From PALSA-505 sp036495485 (GTDB lineage: Bacteria; Actinomycetota; Actinomycetes; Streptosporangiales; Streptosporangiaceae), in NCBI GenBank assembly GCA_036495485.1, contig DASXMU010000029.1, positions 1 to 19,289 of the forward strand: a stretch of 19,289 nt of DNA, given 5' to 3'. Under the pieces are notes generated by a model that was given only the letters and a program-made list of their open reading frames with translations, was not told the origin of the DNA and ran no database searches. Of the stretch, positions 1-9,725 are shown piece by piece. Each line of letters starts with the position of its first letter. The first letter of the stretch is position 1. Position numbers and translations under genes: made by a program.

Positions 1-456
1 TGACTGAAGCAGCGGCAGGTCGCGCGGTGCGATGACGGTGGAAAGCACGATCGCCGACGTCGAGCGGGCGACCGAAGGGGACGAGTCGATGCGCAGCAGC
101 ACCTGCTGCAGGTCGGCGTGCGACGTCGCCGCGACCTTGCAGACCACGTCGGCCGACCCGGTGATGGCGTAGGCCTCGAGCACGGCGGGGATCGCGGCCA
201 GGTCGGCCTGCACCGCCGACAGCGCCCCCTGGGCGATCGACAGCGTGACGAACGCGAGCACGGTGAAGCCGGCGGCGGCCACGTCGACGTCGGGGCCGTA
301 CCCGGTGATCACCCCGGCCTGCTCCATGCGGCGCAGCCGGGACTCCACGGTGGCCCGCGCCACCTTCGTCACCCGCGACAGCTCAAGCGCGCCGGCTCGC
401 GGGTTGCCCCGCAGCGCGGTCACCAGCGCGAGGTCGAGCGCGTCGAGTTGCGCCAT
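1..456 (-). CDS. Lrp/AsnC-family transcriptional regulator (3' end cut by window edge)
   Basis: The frame is open to the left edge and shows 152 residues, nearly the whole of a typical 150-165 residue Lrp/AsnC protein. An N-terminal winged helix-turn-helix lies at about residues 4-50, with ELSRVTKVARATVESRLRRM as the recognition region. A RAM (ligand-binding, oligomerisation) domain follows at about 60-145, with the typical GSADVVCKV core. The protein probably binds DNA as an oligomer and senses an amino acid or related metabolite. It diverges from hppD, an arrangement known in Streptomyces, so control of tyrosine/4-hydroxyphenylpyruvate catabolism is the likely role (inference). The ATG at 456 has a G-rich stretch just upstream. 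An in-frame ATG at 468 would add four residues and cannot be excluded. Family call is secure; target and effector are inferred. Confidence 0.9.
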   Translation of the reverse strand, partial: MAQLDALDLALVTALRGNPRAGALELSRVTKVARATVESRLRRMEQAGVITGYGPDVDVAAAGFTVLAFVTLSIAQGALSAVQADLAAIPAVLEAYAITGSADVVCKVAATSHADLQQVLLRIDSSPSVARSTSAIVLSTVIAPRDLPLLQS

Positions 457-476
457 CCACGCCCCCATTCAGAGGA

Positions 477-495
477 GCTAGTCAATGTGACTAGC
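477..495. promoter_or_regulatory. Perfect inverted repeat in the lrp-hppD control region, candidate Lrp operator
   Basis: GCTAGTCA-ATG-TGACTAGC is a perfect 8-bp inverted repeat with a 3-base spacer. It lies 21 bases upstream of the regulator start and about 130 bases upstream of hppD. Further CTAG tetramers follow at 499-502 and 533-536, giving four CTAG in 59 bases, which is striking because CTAG is rare in GC-rich genomes. Lrp/AsnC proteins bind short dyads, often several in a row, so this is a good candidate for the autoregulatory and hppD operator. The role is inferred. The rest of 457-622 is relatively AT-rich and should contain both divergent promoters, but no clear -35/-10 pair could be assigned. 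Confidence 0.6.
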
Positions 496-622
496 TTACT
501 AGCCTGAAAACTCTGCAGAATGCTCAACCCGGCTAGCGGAAGATGGGTTGGTTGACCAGAGTAACCTGCAGCCGTTCTGATGACGGAAAGACCTTGCACT
601 GCTACGGCGCCGGAGGCCCCGA

Positions 623-1783
623 ATGACAGCGACCCAGGAGCACCTCGACACCGACACCCTGACCGGCGTGGTCGCCCACGACATCAGCAACGACCCGTTC
701 CCGGTCAGCGGCTGGGACGCGCTCGTCTGGGCGTCGGGCAACGCGACCCAGTCGGCGCAGTACTTCCAGCTGGCGTTCGGCATGCGGCTCGAGGCGTACT
801 CGGGGCCGGAAACCGGCAACCGCGACCACCACGCCTACGTGCTGCGGGCCGGCAGCGTCCGGTTCGTCCTCAAGGGCGCGGTCACCGCGGGCAGCCCGGT
901 CGCCGACCACCACCGCCGGCACGGCGACGGCGTCATGGACGTCGCGCTCGAGGTGCCCGACGTCGACAAGTGCGTCGCGCACGCCCGCGCGACCGGCGCC
1001 CGGATCGTGGCCGAGCCGCACGACGTCAGCGACGAGTTCGGCACCGTGCGCACCGCGACGATCGCCGCCTACGGTGACACCGTGCACAGCCTGGTCGACC
1101 GGTCCAAGTATCACGGCCCTTACCTGCCCGGCTACGTTGCCCGCACGAGCGAGCTGCCAAGCCAGGCGCCGGCCTTCGTCGCGTTGGACCACGCGGTCGG
1201 CAACGTAGAGCTCGGCGAGATGGACGAGTGGGTGGCGTTCTACAACCGGGTGATGGGCTTCACCAACCTGGCCGAGTTCATCGGCGACGACATCGCCACC
1301 GAGTACTCGGCGCTGATGTCCAAGGTCGTCGCCAACGGCAACCACCGGGTGAAGTTCCCGCTGAACGAGCCGGCCGCCGGCAAGCGCAAGTCCCAGATCG
1401 ACGAGTTCCTGGAGTTCTACGGCGGCGCCGGTGTCCAGCACATCGCGCTGGCCACCAACGACATCCTGGCCACGGTGGACACGCTGCGGGCCCGTGGCGT
1501 GCCGTTCCTGGACACGCCTGACACCTACTACACCGACCCCGAGCTGCGGGCCAGGATCGGCCAGGTCCGGGTCCCGGTCGAGGAGCTGCGGTCCCGTGGG
1601 ATCCTGGTCGACCGGGACGAGGACGGTTACCTGCTGCAGATCTTCACCTCGCCGCTCGGCGACCGGCCCACGGTGTTCTTCGAGCTGATCGAGCGGCACG
1701 GCTCGCTGGGCTTCGGCAAGGGCAACTTCAAGGCCCTGTTCGAGTCCATCGAGCGCGAGCAGGAGCGCCGCGGCAACCTCTGA
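623..1783 (+). CDS. hppD: 4-hydroxyphenylpyruvate dioxygenase
   Basis: This 386-residue protein is full length for HPPD. The enzyme is a cytosolic non-haem Fe(II) dioxygenase that converts 4-hydroxyphenylpyruvate, O2 to homogentisate and CO2, the second step of tyrosine degradation. Two vicinal-oxygen-chelate (glyoxalase-like) domains lie at about 28-160 and 182-345. The iron triad is visible as His190 (VALDHAVGNVE), His273 (GAGVQHIALATNDI) and Glu354 (VFFELIERHG), followed by the conserved C-terminal helix GFGKGNFKALFESIEREQ that closes the active site. GGAGG at 612-616 sits 6 bases before the ATG and fixes the start. The gene diverges from an Lrp/AsnC regulator. No other homogentisate-pathway gene (hmgA, fahA) is present in the window. 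The related hydroxymandelate synthase is less likely given the conserved C-terminal helix and this neighbourhood. Confidence 0.96.
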   Translation: MTATQEHLDTDTLTGVVAHDISNDPFPVSGWDALVWASGNATQSAQYFQLAFGMRLEAYSGPETGNRDHHAYVLRAGSVRFVLKGAVTAGSPVADHHRRHGDGVMDVALEVPDVDKCVAHARATGARIVAEPHDVSDEFGTVRTATIAAYGDTVHSLVDRSKYHGPYLPGYVARTSELPSQAPAFVALDHAVGNVELGEMDEWVAFYNRVMGFTNLAEFIGDDIATEYSALMSKVVANGNHRVKFPLNEPAAGKRKSQIDEFLEFYGGAGVQHIALATNDILATVDTLRARGVPFLDTPDTYYTDPELRARIGQVRVPVEELRSRGILVDRDEDGYLLQIFTSPLGDRPTVFFELIERHGSLGFGKGNFKALFESIEREQERRGNL

Positions 1784-1814
1784 TCCCGTCCCGTTCCCCG
1801 CCCAGCCCCGTCCG

Positions 1815-1835
1815 CCCGTCCCGCCTGTCCCGCCC
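1815..1835 (-). other. Potential G-quadruplex in the C-rich hppD-acnA spacer
   Basis: Within the C-rich tract at about 1785-1845, four CCC runs at 1815-1817, 1820-1822, 1829-1831 and 1833-1835 give, on the minus strand, G3 runs with loops of 1, 6 and 2 bases. This fits the usual G3+N1-7 rule for an intramolecular G-quadruplex. Further GGG runs flank it. It lies just after the hppD stop and about 130 bases before acnA. Whether it folds, or acts in termination or spacing, is unknown. Confidence 0.4.
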
Positions 1836-1901
1836 GCCTCGCCCCAACCCGGTCGATGTGATATCGCAGGGGTTGGAGAGGGCCCCGGGCGCAGCAGATA
1901 G

Positions 1902-1913
1902 CTTGACGTCAAG
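1902..1913. promoter_or_regulatory. Perfect 12-base palindrome upstream of acnA, candidate operator
   Basis: CTTGACGTCAAG is a perfect palindrome 54 bases before the acnA start. It lies in a locally AT-richer patch that continues into TATAGT at 1915-1920. TATAGT could serve as a -10 element, which would place the dyad over the -10/-35 spacer, a position suited to repression. The TTGACG inside the palindrome is only 6 bases from TATAGT and so is not the matching -35. Aconitase genes in actinobacteria are often repressed by a TetR-type regulator (AcnR), but none is encoded here and the binding protein is unknown. Confidence 0.4.
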
Positions 1914-1967
1914 ATATAGTGCTGGGCAGGGCAGTGCTGGACAAGGACGTGGACGAGGAGGTTGGCG

Positions 1968-4721
<2,754 letters not shown>

Positions 4722-4723
4722 CC

Positions 4724-6064
4724 TTGACCCGCCCCGTCCCTGGCTCCCAGGAGCCTGGCGAACGGGGCGGTGCCGCGCGGCGGGCGGGCACGGTGCTGCT
4801 GATGGCCGGCATCCTGGTGCTCGCGTTCAACCTGCGGGCCGCGATCACCAGCCTGCCGCCGGTGTTCACCGACCTGGCCGGCCGGCTGAAGCTGTCCGCG
4901 ACGGCGGTGACCGTGCTGGCCACCATCCCGGTGCTCTGCTTCGGCCTGTTCTCCGGCGTGGCGGTGCCGCTGAGCCGCCGGTTCGGCGAGGAACGCGTGC
5001 TCCTCGGCGCGCTCGGCCTGCTCGCGGCCGGGCTGGTACTGCGCGGCGTGCTGCCCGGCGCCCTGCTGTACCCGGGGACGGTGATCGCCGCGGGCTCGAT
5101 CGCGCTGATGAACGTCCTGCTGCCCAGCCTGGTCAAACGGCGCCAGCCACACCGGGCCGGGATGCTGATCGGCAGCTACCTGCTGTGCCTGTCCCTGGGC
5201 GCGGTGCTGGGCTCGCTGCTGGCCGTGCCCGCCTACCGGGGGGCCGCGCATGGTGGCTGGCCCGGCGGACCGGTGCGGCTGGTGCTCTGGCTGTGGGCGA
5301 TACCCGCCGCCATCGCCTTTTTCGTCTGGCTGCCCCAGGCTCGCTACCGGACCGTCCCGGCCGGGGAGCCGGGCGCCTGGCGGCGCGGCGGTCTGGGCGG
5401 GCAGCGCGGCGGGCCGGCTGCCAAGCTGAGCGCCGTTGCCCGGCACGCGCTCACCTGGCAGGTGACCGCGTTCATGGGCCTGCAGAGCCTGACCTACTAC
5501 GCCACGCTGTCCTGGCTGCCCACGCTCTTCCGGGATCGTGGCATGAGCGCCGCGCACGCCGGTGACCTGCTCGCGCTGATGAACGTCGGCAACGCCGTGA
5601 CATGCCTGCTCATCCCCACGCTGGCGCACCGGATGGCCAGCCAGCGGCTGCTGGCCGTGCCCACCGTCATCTGCACCGGGGCCGGCATCGCCGGCGCCTT
5701 CTACGCCCCGCTGGGCGGCGCCTGGGCGTGGGTGCTGCTGCTCGGCCTGAGCCAGGGCGCCTCCCTGGGCCTGGCGATCTTCTTCACCGTGGCCCGCGCG
5801 CCCGACCCGCTGACGGCAGCCTCGCTGTCCGGGCTGGCCCAGGCCGGCGGCTACCTGCTGGCCACCGCGGGCCCGCTGGCCGTGGGGCTGCTGCACGCCG
5901 AGACCGGCGGCTGGACCGTCCCCATCGTGCTGCTGCTCGTCCTGTGCGTAGCCGAGCTGGCGTCCGGCTACCTGGCGGGCAGATCCCGGGTGCTGCCGTC
6001 CGGTGGGCAACTGCCGCGTCGCGGACCGCCCGGCGTCCACCAAGAACCCGCCGGCAGCGCCTAG
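4724..6064 (+). CDS. MFS transporter, CynX/NimT family
   Basis: This 446-residue inner-membrane protein has about 12 hydrophobic segments and a short charged N-terminal tail. The first segment, LVLAFNLRAAITSLPPVF, is characteristic of the CynX/NimT (cyanate or nitroimidazole transporter-like) branch of the major facilitator superfamily. The loop VPLSRRFGEERVLL corresponds to the MFS signature between segments 2 and 3. A basic, Gly-rich central loop lies at about residues 210-240. Translation probably starts at the TTG at 4724, two bases after the acnA stop and 6 bases after AAGGG, which implies coupling to acnA. Substrates in this family are poorly known (cyanate in E. coli CynX), no cyanase gene is nearby, and so no substrate is assigned. 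Confidence 0.88.
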   Translation: MTRPVPGSQEPGERGGAARRAGTVLLMAGILVLAFNLRAAITSLPPVFTDLAGRLKLSATAVTVLATIPVLCFGLFSGVAVPLSRRFGEERVLLGALGLLAAGLVLRGVLPGALLYPGTVIAAGSIALMNVLLPSLVKRRQPHRAGMLIGSYLLCLSLGAVLGSLLAVPAYRGAAHGGWPGGPVRLVLWLWAIPAAIAFFVWLPQARYRTVPAGEPGAWRRGGLGGQRGGPAAKLSAVARHALTWQVTAFMGLQSLTYYATLSWLPTLFRDRGMSAAHAGDLLALMNVGNAVTCLLIPTLAHRMASQRLLAVPTVICTGAGIAGAFYAPLGGAWAWVLLLGLSQGASLGLAIFFTVARAPDPLTAASLSGLAQAGGYLLATAGPLAVGLLHAETGGWTVPIVLLLVLCVAELASGYLAGRSRVLPSGGQLPRRGPPGVHQEPAGSA

Positions 6065-6073
6065 GATGCGCAG

Positions 6074-6946
6074 GTGCTTTCGGTCGTGTTTGCCCTGCTG
6101 ACTGCGCTGGCCAATGGGTCGGCCTCGGTCTGCCAGCGGCTTGCCGCCCGGGACGCGCCAGCTTCCAAGGCGCTGCACCTGTCGCTGTTCAGCTACCTGA
6201 TCAGGCGCAAGGTGTGGCTGGCGGGCATCGGCTTCACGATCCTCGCCGCGGGGTGCCAGGCGGTGGCCCTGGCAACCGGCCCGGTCGCCCTGGTGCAGCC
6301 GATCTTCATCATCGAACTGCCGTTCACCCTGCTGCTGGCCAGCAGGCTCGCCAATCGCCCGCTGCCCCGCCTCACCTGGTGGGCGGTGATCCTGGTCACG
6401 GTCAGCCTGGGCGGTGGCCTGGCCGCGGCCGCCCCGTCCGGCGGCGGAGCGCATGCCCCGGCGGGGGTGTGGCTGATCACCCTGCTCGTCACCGGCGGCT
6501 TCGAGGCGGCCCTGATCGTGACCGGGGTCCGGCTGCGCGGCAACCCGCGCGCCTCGGCCCTGGCGCTGGCCGCCGCCTGCGGCTACGCGCTGACCGCCAC
6601 GCTGCTGAAGGGGGCGATGGCCGCCCTCAGCCGTGGGGCCGTGCCGTTCTTCACCTCCTGGCAGCTCTACGGCGCCGCCGTAGCCGGGGTGGGCGCGCTG
6701 TTCCTGCTGCAAAATGCCCTGCAGGCCGGTTCGCTGGTCGCCGCCCAGCCGCCGCTGACGCTGGGCGACGCGCTGATCAGCGTGTCGTTCGGGGTGAGCG
6801 TGTTCGGCGAAGACCTGCGGACCGGCGGGTGGCTCGCGGTGGAGATCGTGGCGGTGCTGCTGATCGCCGTCGGGTGCGTCGAGCTGTCCCGGTCGCTGGC
6901 GCGGGCGCAGGTGGCTGAGGCTTCTGCCGGGCCTGCCGCCGGCTAG
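6074..6946 (+). CDS. DMT-superfamily (EamA/NIPA-like) membrane transporter
   Basis: This 290-residue protein has about nine or ten hydrophobic segments in a continuous run and almost no soluble part, as in the drug/metabolite transporter superfamily. The N-terminal stretch with ALANGSASVCQRLAARD, and the repeated half with the second set of helices ending QPPLTLGDALISVSFGV, suggest the NIPA-like/EamA group. The GTG start at 6074 follows the preceding MFS stop by 9 bases, so the two permeases are probably co-transcribed with acnA. No substrate can be read from the sequence. The stop codon lies inside a CTAG shared with the stop of the convergent SMP-30 gene. Confidence 0.82.
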   Translation: MLSVVFALLTALANGSASVCQRLAARDAPASKALHLSLFSYLIRRKVWLAGIGFTILAAGCQAVALATGPVALVQPIFIIELPFTLLLASRLANRPLPRLTWWAVILVTVSLGGGLAAAAPSGGGAHAPAGVWLITLLVTGGFEAALIVTGVRLRGNPRASALALAAACGYALTATLLKGAMAALSRGAVPFFTSWQLYGAAVAGVGALFLLQNALQAGSLVAAQPPLTLGDALISVSFGVSVFGEDLRTGGWLAVEIVAVLLIAVGCVELSRSLARAQVAEASAGPAAG

Positions 6947-7812
6947 CCCGCGTAGGTGCCGGCTGGCAGGCCCTGGACGCCGGTCGCGGCGACCACGAAG
7001 ACCGATCCGGCCAGCGGCTGGCCGGCCAGGTCGTCCTCGGTGAGGTTCTCCCTGGAGGTGGTGACGTAGAGGTCCGCGAGGGCTGGGCCGCCGAAGGTGA
7101 CGCTGGTGACCAGGCCGACAGGGAAGCCGAGCACGTGGTCGAGCTCGCCGTCGGGGGTGTACTTGCGGACGGCGGCGCCACCGGCCATGGCGATCCAGAT
7201 GCAGCCGTCGCTGTCCACGGTCAGGCCGTCGGGGCGGCCGGGGACGTCGTGCAGGTCGACGAAGACCCGGCGGTCGCCGACCTCGCCGGTGGCCGGGTCG
7301 TAGTGCAGGACGTCCACCTGCTCTGAGGGTGTGTCGGCGTAGTACATGAGGTCGCCGGCCGGGCTCCAGCCGAGGCCGTTGGAGAGGGTGACGCCGTCGA
7401 GCACGGTGGCGACGCCGGGGGCGGCGGGGTCCAGGCGGTAGAGGGCGCAGGCGCCGGGGTGGCGGGCATAGGTGAGGGTGCCGGCCAGGAACCGGCCGGA
7501 CGGGTCGCACTTGCCGTCGTTCATTCGGTCGCCGAGGCCGCCGGCCCACAGCCAGTCCAGCTCGCCGGTGCGCTCGTTCAGGGTGGCAAAGCCGACGCCG
7601 GCGGCGAGGATGAGGCCGCCGGCGTCGCGGGTCGCGAGCGCACCGACCGGGACGCCGACGCTGGTCACGCTGTCCTGGCCGCTGGCCGGGTCGAACCGGT
7701 GCACGTCCCCGGCCATGATGTCCACCCAGAGCAGCGTCTGGGTGGCGGCGTCCCAGATCGGGCTCTCGGCCAGGTATGCGGGCTGAGTGACCGGAACCGG
7801 CGGCTGGCTCAT
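6943..7812 (-). CDS. SMP-30/gluconolactonase-family lactonase
   Basis: This 289-residue six-bladed beta-propeller of the SMP-30/gluconolactonase/LRE family hydrolyses sugar lactones to aldonic acids using one divalent metal. The metal and active-site residues expected for the family are in place: Glu16 (LAESPIW), Asn98 (RMNDGKCDPSGRF), Asn145 (TLSNGLGWS) and Asp195 (PGRPDGLTVD). There is no signal peptide, so it is probably cytosolic. Its ATG overlaps the stop of the upstream aldolase gene by four bases (ATGA), implying one transcript and coupled translation. In context it probably opens the lactone made by a sugar 1-dehydrogenase such as the Gfo/Idh/MocA protein at 11883-12875. The exact sugar is unknown. 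Confidence 0.92.
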   Translation of the reverse strand: MSQPPVPVTQPAYLAESPIWDAATQTLLWVDIMAGDVHRFDPASGQDSVTSVGVPVGALATRDAGGLILAAGVGFATLNERTGELDWLWAGGLGDRMNDGKCDPSGRFLAGTLTYARHPGACALYRLDPAAPGVATVLDGVTLSNGLGWSPAGDLMYYADTPSEQVDVLHYDPATGEVGDRRVFVDLHDVPGRPDGLTVDSDGCIWIAMAGGAAVRKYTPDGELDHVLGFPVGLVTSVTFGGPALADLYVTTSRENLTEDDLAGQPLAGSVFVVAATGVQGLPAGTYAG

Positions 7813-8735
7813 CGGGTGGTGGCCTGCTCTGGGACGGCGGCGAGGCCCTCGTCGGTGAGCAGGGCCGCGAGCTTGGCGTACTCCTCGGCCGACAGGGCGG
7901 TGCCCGGCGGGACCGGATGGGAGGCGCAGACGCCGGCGATCTGCAGAGCGGCCTTCCAGCCTGCCGGGGGGTAGCCGGCGCGGGCGGCGGTGACGATCCG
8001 GGTCAGCCGCTGCTGCCGGGTGAGCGCCTCGGCCACCTGGCCGGAGGCGATGGCGTCGCAGACGCCTGCGACCAGGTCAGGCACCAGGTTCCCGCTGCCG
8101 GCGATGGTGCCGGTGGCGCCGAGCGTGAGGCTCGCGGCCAGCATGATGTCGGAACCGGTGAGCACGCTGAAGCTGGCGCCCGCCGTGGCGTAGATGATCT
8201 GCTGGTGGTACTCCATGTTGCGGCTGGAGTCCTTGATCCCGGCGATGGCCGGGTGTGCTGCCAGCCTGCCGACGACCTCGGGCGCGATCATGATCTTGGT
8301 GAAGACCGGGATGTTGTACAGCACCAGCGGGATGGGAGTGTGCTCGGCCAGGGTCTCGTAGACCCGCAGCACGCCGTCGTCGGACAGCGGGTAGTAGAAC
8401 GGCACGGCCACCAGCGCGGCGGTCGCTCCCGCATCAGCCAGGCCGGCCAGCTCGGCCGGGCCTTCCCGCAGCGTGACCAGCGGCAGCCCGGCGATGACCG
8501 GCATCTGCGGCGGGGCCAGCTCGCGCACCCGGCGGCACACGGCGTGCCGCTGCGCGCGGGTGAGCAGGGCGCCCTCCCCGGTCGAGCCGGCCGGGCTGAT
8601 CCCCTGGATGCCGCCGTCGACCACCCGGGCGACGAGCCGTTCGAGCCCGCCTTCGTCCAGCGTGCCGTCCGCATGCACCGGGGTGGCCAGCGCCACCATC
8701 GGGCCCGCCGGAAGGAAACCCGCGCCCGCCGTCAT
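7809..8735 (-). CDS. DHDPS/NAL-family aldolase (2-keto-3-deoxy sugar acid aldolase or dehydratase)
   Basis: This class I (Schiff-base) TIM-barrel enzyme of the dihydrodipicolinate synthase/N-acetylneuraminate lyase family has 308 residues. GSTGEG at residues 50-55 binds the 2-keto acid carboxylate. Tyr140 (VLYNIP) and Lys168 (AGIKDSS) are the proton relay and Schiff-base lysine. The arginine that follows the tyrosine motif in true DapA (YNVPSRT) is absent here (YNIPVFT), which argues against lysine biosynthesis and for a sugar-acid substrate such as 2-keto-3-deoxygluconate or a pentonate analogue (inference). The ATG at 8735 is chosen because GGGAG lies 5 bases upstream; an in-frame ATG at 8747 has no ribosome site. 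The SMP-30 gene follows with a 4-base overlap. Confidence 0.9.
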   Translation of the reverse strand: MTAGAGFLPAGPMVALATPVHADGTLDEGGLERLVARVVDGGIQGISPAGSTGEGALLTRAQRHAVCRRVRELAPPQMPVIAGLPLVTLREGPAELAGLADAGATAALVAVPFYYPLSDDGVLRVYETLAEHTPIPLVLYNIPVFTKIMIAPEVVGRLAAHPAIAGIKDSSRNMEYHQQIIYATAGASFSVLTGSDIMLAASLTLGATGTIAGSGNLVPDLVAGVCDAIASGQVAEALTRQQRLTRIVTAARAGYPPAGWKAALQIAGVCASHPVPPGTALSAEEYAKLAALLTDEGLAAVPEQATTR

Positions 8736-8755
8736 CGCCTCTCCCATCGGTGAAG

Positions 8756-8781
8756 GCCCGGTGAGCGTGGCGCCGCCGGGC
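8756..8781. terminator. Hairpin between the membrane-protein gene and the aldolase gene
   Basis: Perfect 6-bp arms GCCCGG (8756-8761) and CCGGGC (8776-8781) enclose a 14-base GC-rich loop. It lies in the 72-base gap after the stop of the minus-strand membrane protein gene and upstream of the aldolase start. It has no T-tract on either strand. It could act as a T-less actinobacterial terminator, or simply be chance in GC-rich DNA. Confidence 0.25.
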
Positions 8782-8807
8782 TCGCGCCGATGCTACCCGC
8801 TGGGGCG

Positions 8808-9275
8808 TTACTCCTGGTTCTTGTGGGTGTGGGAGAGGTTCGCATAGACCACGTTGACGATCCCGATGATGATCCAGATGAGCGCCATGAGCACCAGCGA
8901 GCCCGCGCCCGGGGCCGACTTCAGCACGATCAGCGTGACCAGCATGGCGACCGCCATGGAGCCGAGGGCGAGCGCCGTGGTGGACCGGCCGAAGCGGTCA
9001 ACCCGCAGCGCGCGCTCGGCCCGCAGATGCCCGCGCATCTGCTTCTTCGCCCGGCGGCGCAGGTGCCGGCAGCCCGCGTACCGGTCGAGCTGCAGCACGA
9101 TGCGCTCGTCCACCTCGGCCACGACCCGGTTCTCCAGCCCGGCCGCGATCCGCTTGTCGATCTCCTCACCGATGCGCTCCACGAGCCCCTCGGCCAGCGC
9201 CTGGTCATAGCCGGGCCCGAGGTCCTTGAGGGCGCCCACCGAAGCGGCGATCTCACCCTGACGATCTGCGACCAT
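8808..9275 (-). CDS. Small membrane protein of unknown function, two C-terminal TM segments
   Basis: This 155-residue protein is not recognised as a named family. Residues about 1-100 are soluble and highly charged, probably helical, with acidic and basic stretches (ERIGEEIDKRIAAGLENRVV, then RHLRRRAKKQMRGHLRAERA). Two hydrophobic segments follow, about TALALGSMAVAMLVTLIVL and LVLMALIWIIIGIVNVVYA, separated by a short Pro/Gly turn. The tail is short and polar (HTHKNQE). Such a layout suggests a cytosolic N-domain anchored by a C-terminal hairpin. The start at 9275 is supported by GGAGG 5 bases upstream; an in-frame ATG at 9299 lacks a site. It sits between the two arms of the sugar-acid module and diverges from the dehydratase genes, but nothing in its sequence shows catalysis or transport. 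Confidence 0.72.
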   Translation of the reverse strand: MVADRQGEIAASVGALKDLGPGYDQALAEGLVERIGEEIDKRIAAGLENRVVAEVDERIVLQLDRYAGCRHLRRRAKKQMRGHLRAERALRVDRFGRSTTALALGSMAVAMLVTLIVLKSAPGAGSLVLMALIWIIIGIVNVVYANLSHTHKNQE

Positions 9276-9364
9276 GACACCCTCCGAACGTTCCGTCATC
9301 CCTGCGCCAAACCGTACGGAAGCCAGCAGCCCGCCGGAATGCGGTTACCCCCCGTCTTGCACCC

Positions 9365-9393
9365 TGGGGTTAACCCCATCCCCGCGCTATTCT
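9365..9393 (+). promoter_or_regulatory. Candidate operator-promoter for the dehydratase operon
   Basis: TGGGGTTAACCCCA at 9365-9378 is a perfect 14-base palindrome. TATTCT at 9388-9393 is a plausible -10 element; with the usual 17-base spacer, the -35 region falls at 9365-9370, inside the palindrome. A related half-like site GGTTACCCCC lies at 9343-9352. The dehydratase start codon is 39 bases after the -10. A repressor bound here would block promoter access and could also reach the divergent minus-strand gene at 9275. No regulator gene of the module is visible in the window. Confidence 0.5.
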
Positions 9394-9431
9394 CGCCAGC
9401 GGTGCACAACCGCCATCCGAGGGAGGATCAC

Positions 9432-9725
9432 ATGCCGCCAGCGCCGGACCGGCCGGGATTCCTGGCCCACCGGGAGGGTGACCTTGTCGGCGTCGCGGTG
9501 CGGGATCTCGACCAGGGACCCGTCCACGGCAGCTACCTGACCGGCGAGGACACGATCAGCCTGACGCTCACCGAGCCGGTGCCGCTCGGCCACAAGGTCG
9601 CGCTCACCGACATCGCGGCCGGGCAGGATGTCATCGAGTACGGCCAGCGGGTGGCCATCGCGAGTAAGGACATCAGGCAGGGCGACCATGTCCACGTCCA
9701 CAACGTGAGGAGCGCACGGCTTTGA
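9432..9725 (+). CDS. UxaA-family dehydratase, small (SAF-domain) subunit
   Basis: This 97-residue protein is a stand-alone SAF domain equivalent to the N-terminal domain of altronate/galactarate dehydratases and to the small subunit SuyA of sulfolactate sulfo-lyase. Hallmarks are the leader with VAVRDLDQG, the central PLGHKVALTDIAAGQDVIEYG and the C-terminal IRQGDHVHVHN, typical of the UxaA N-domain (usually ending in G-x-H-V-H-x-H-N). GGGAGG at 9421-9426, 5 bases from the ATG, fixes the start. The large subunit begins at a TTG overlapping the stop (TTGA), so the two are translationally coupled and surely form one enzyme. The probable reaction is dehydration of a sugar acid to a 2-keto-3-deoxy acid; the substrate is unknown. 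Confidence 0.85.
   Translation: MPPAPDRPGFLAHREGDLVGVAVRDLDQGPVHGSYLTGEDTISLTLTEPVPLGHKVALTDIAAGQDVIEYGQRVAIASKDIRQGDHVHVHNVRSARL

Noticed and set aside
1903..1920. TTGACG and TATAGT as a standard promoter pair for acnA
   Set aside because: The gap between the two hexamers is only 6 bases, far below the 16-18 needed; TTGACG is better read as half of the palindrome.
7809..8735. Lysine-biosynthetic dapA
   Set aside because: The arginine after the YNIP motif that is typical of true DHDPS is missing, and the gene is coupled to a lactonase rather than to dapB or other lysine genes.
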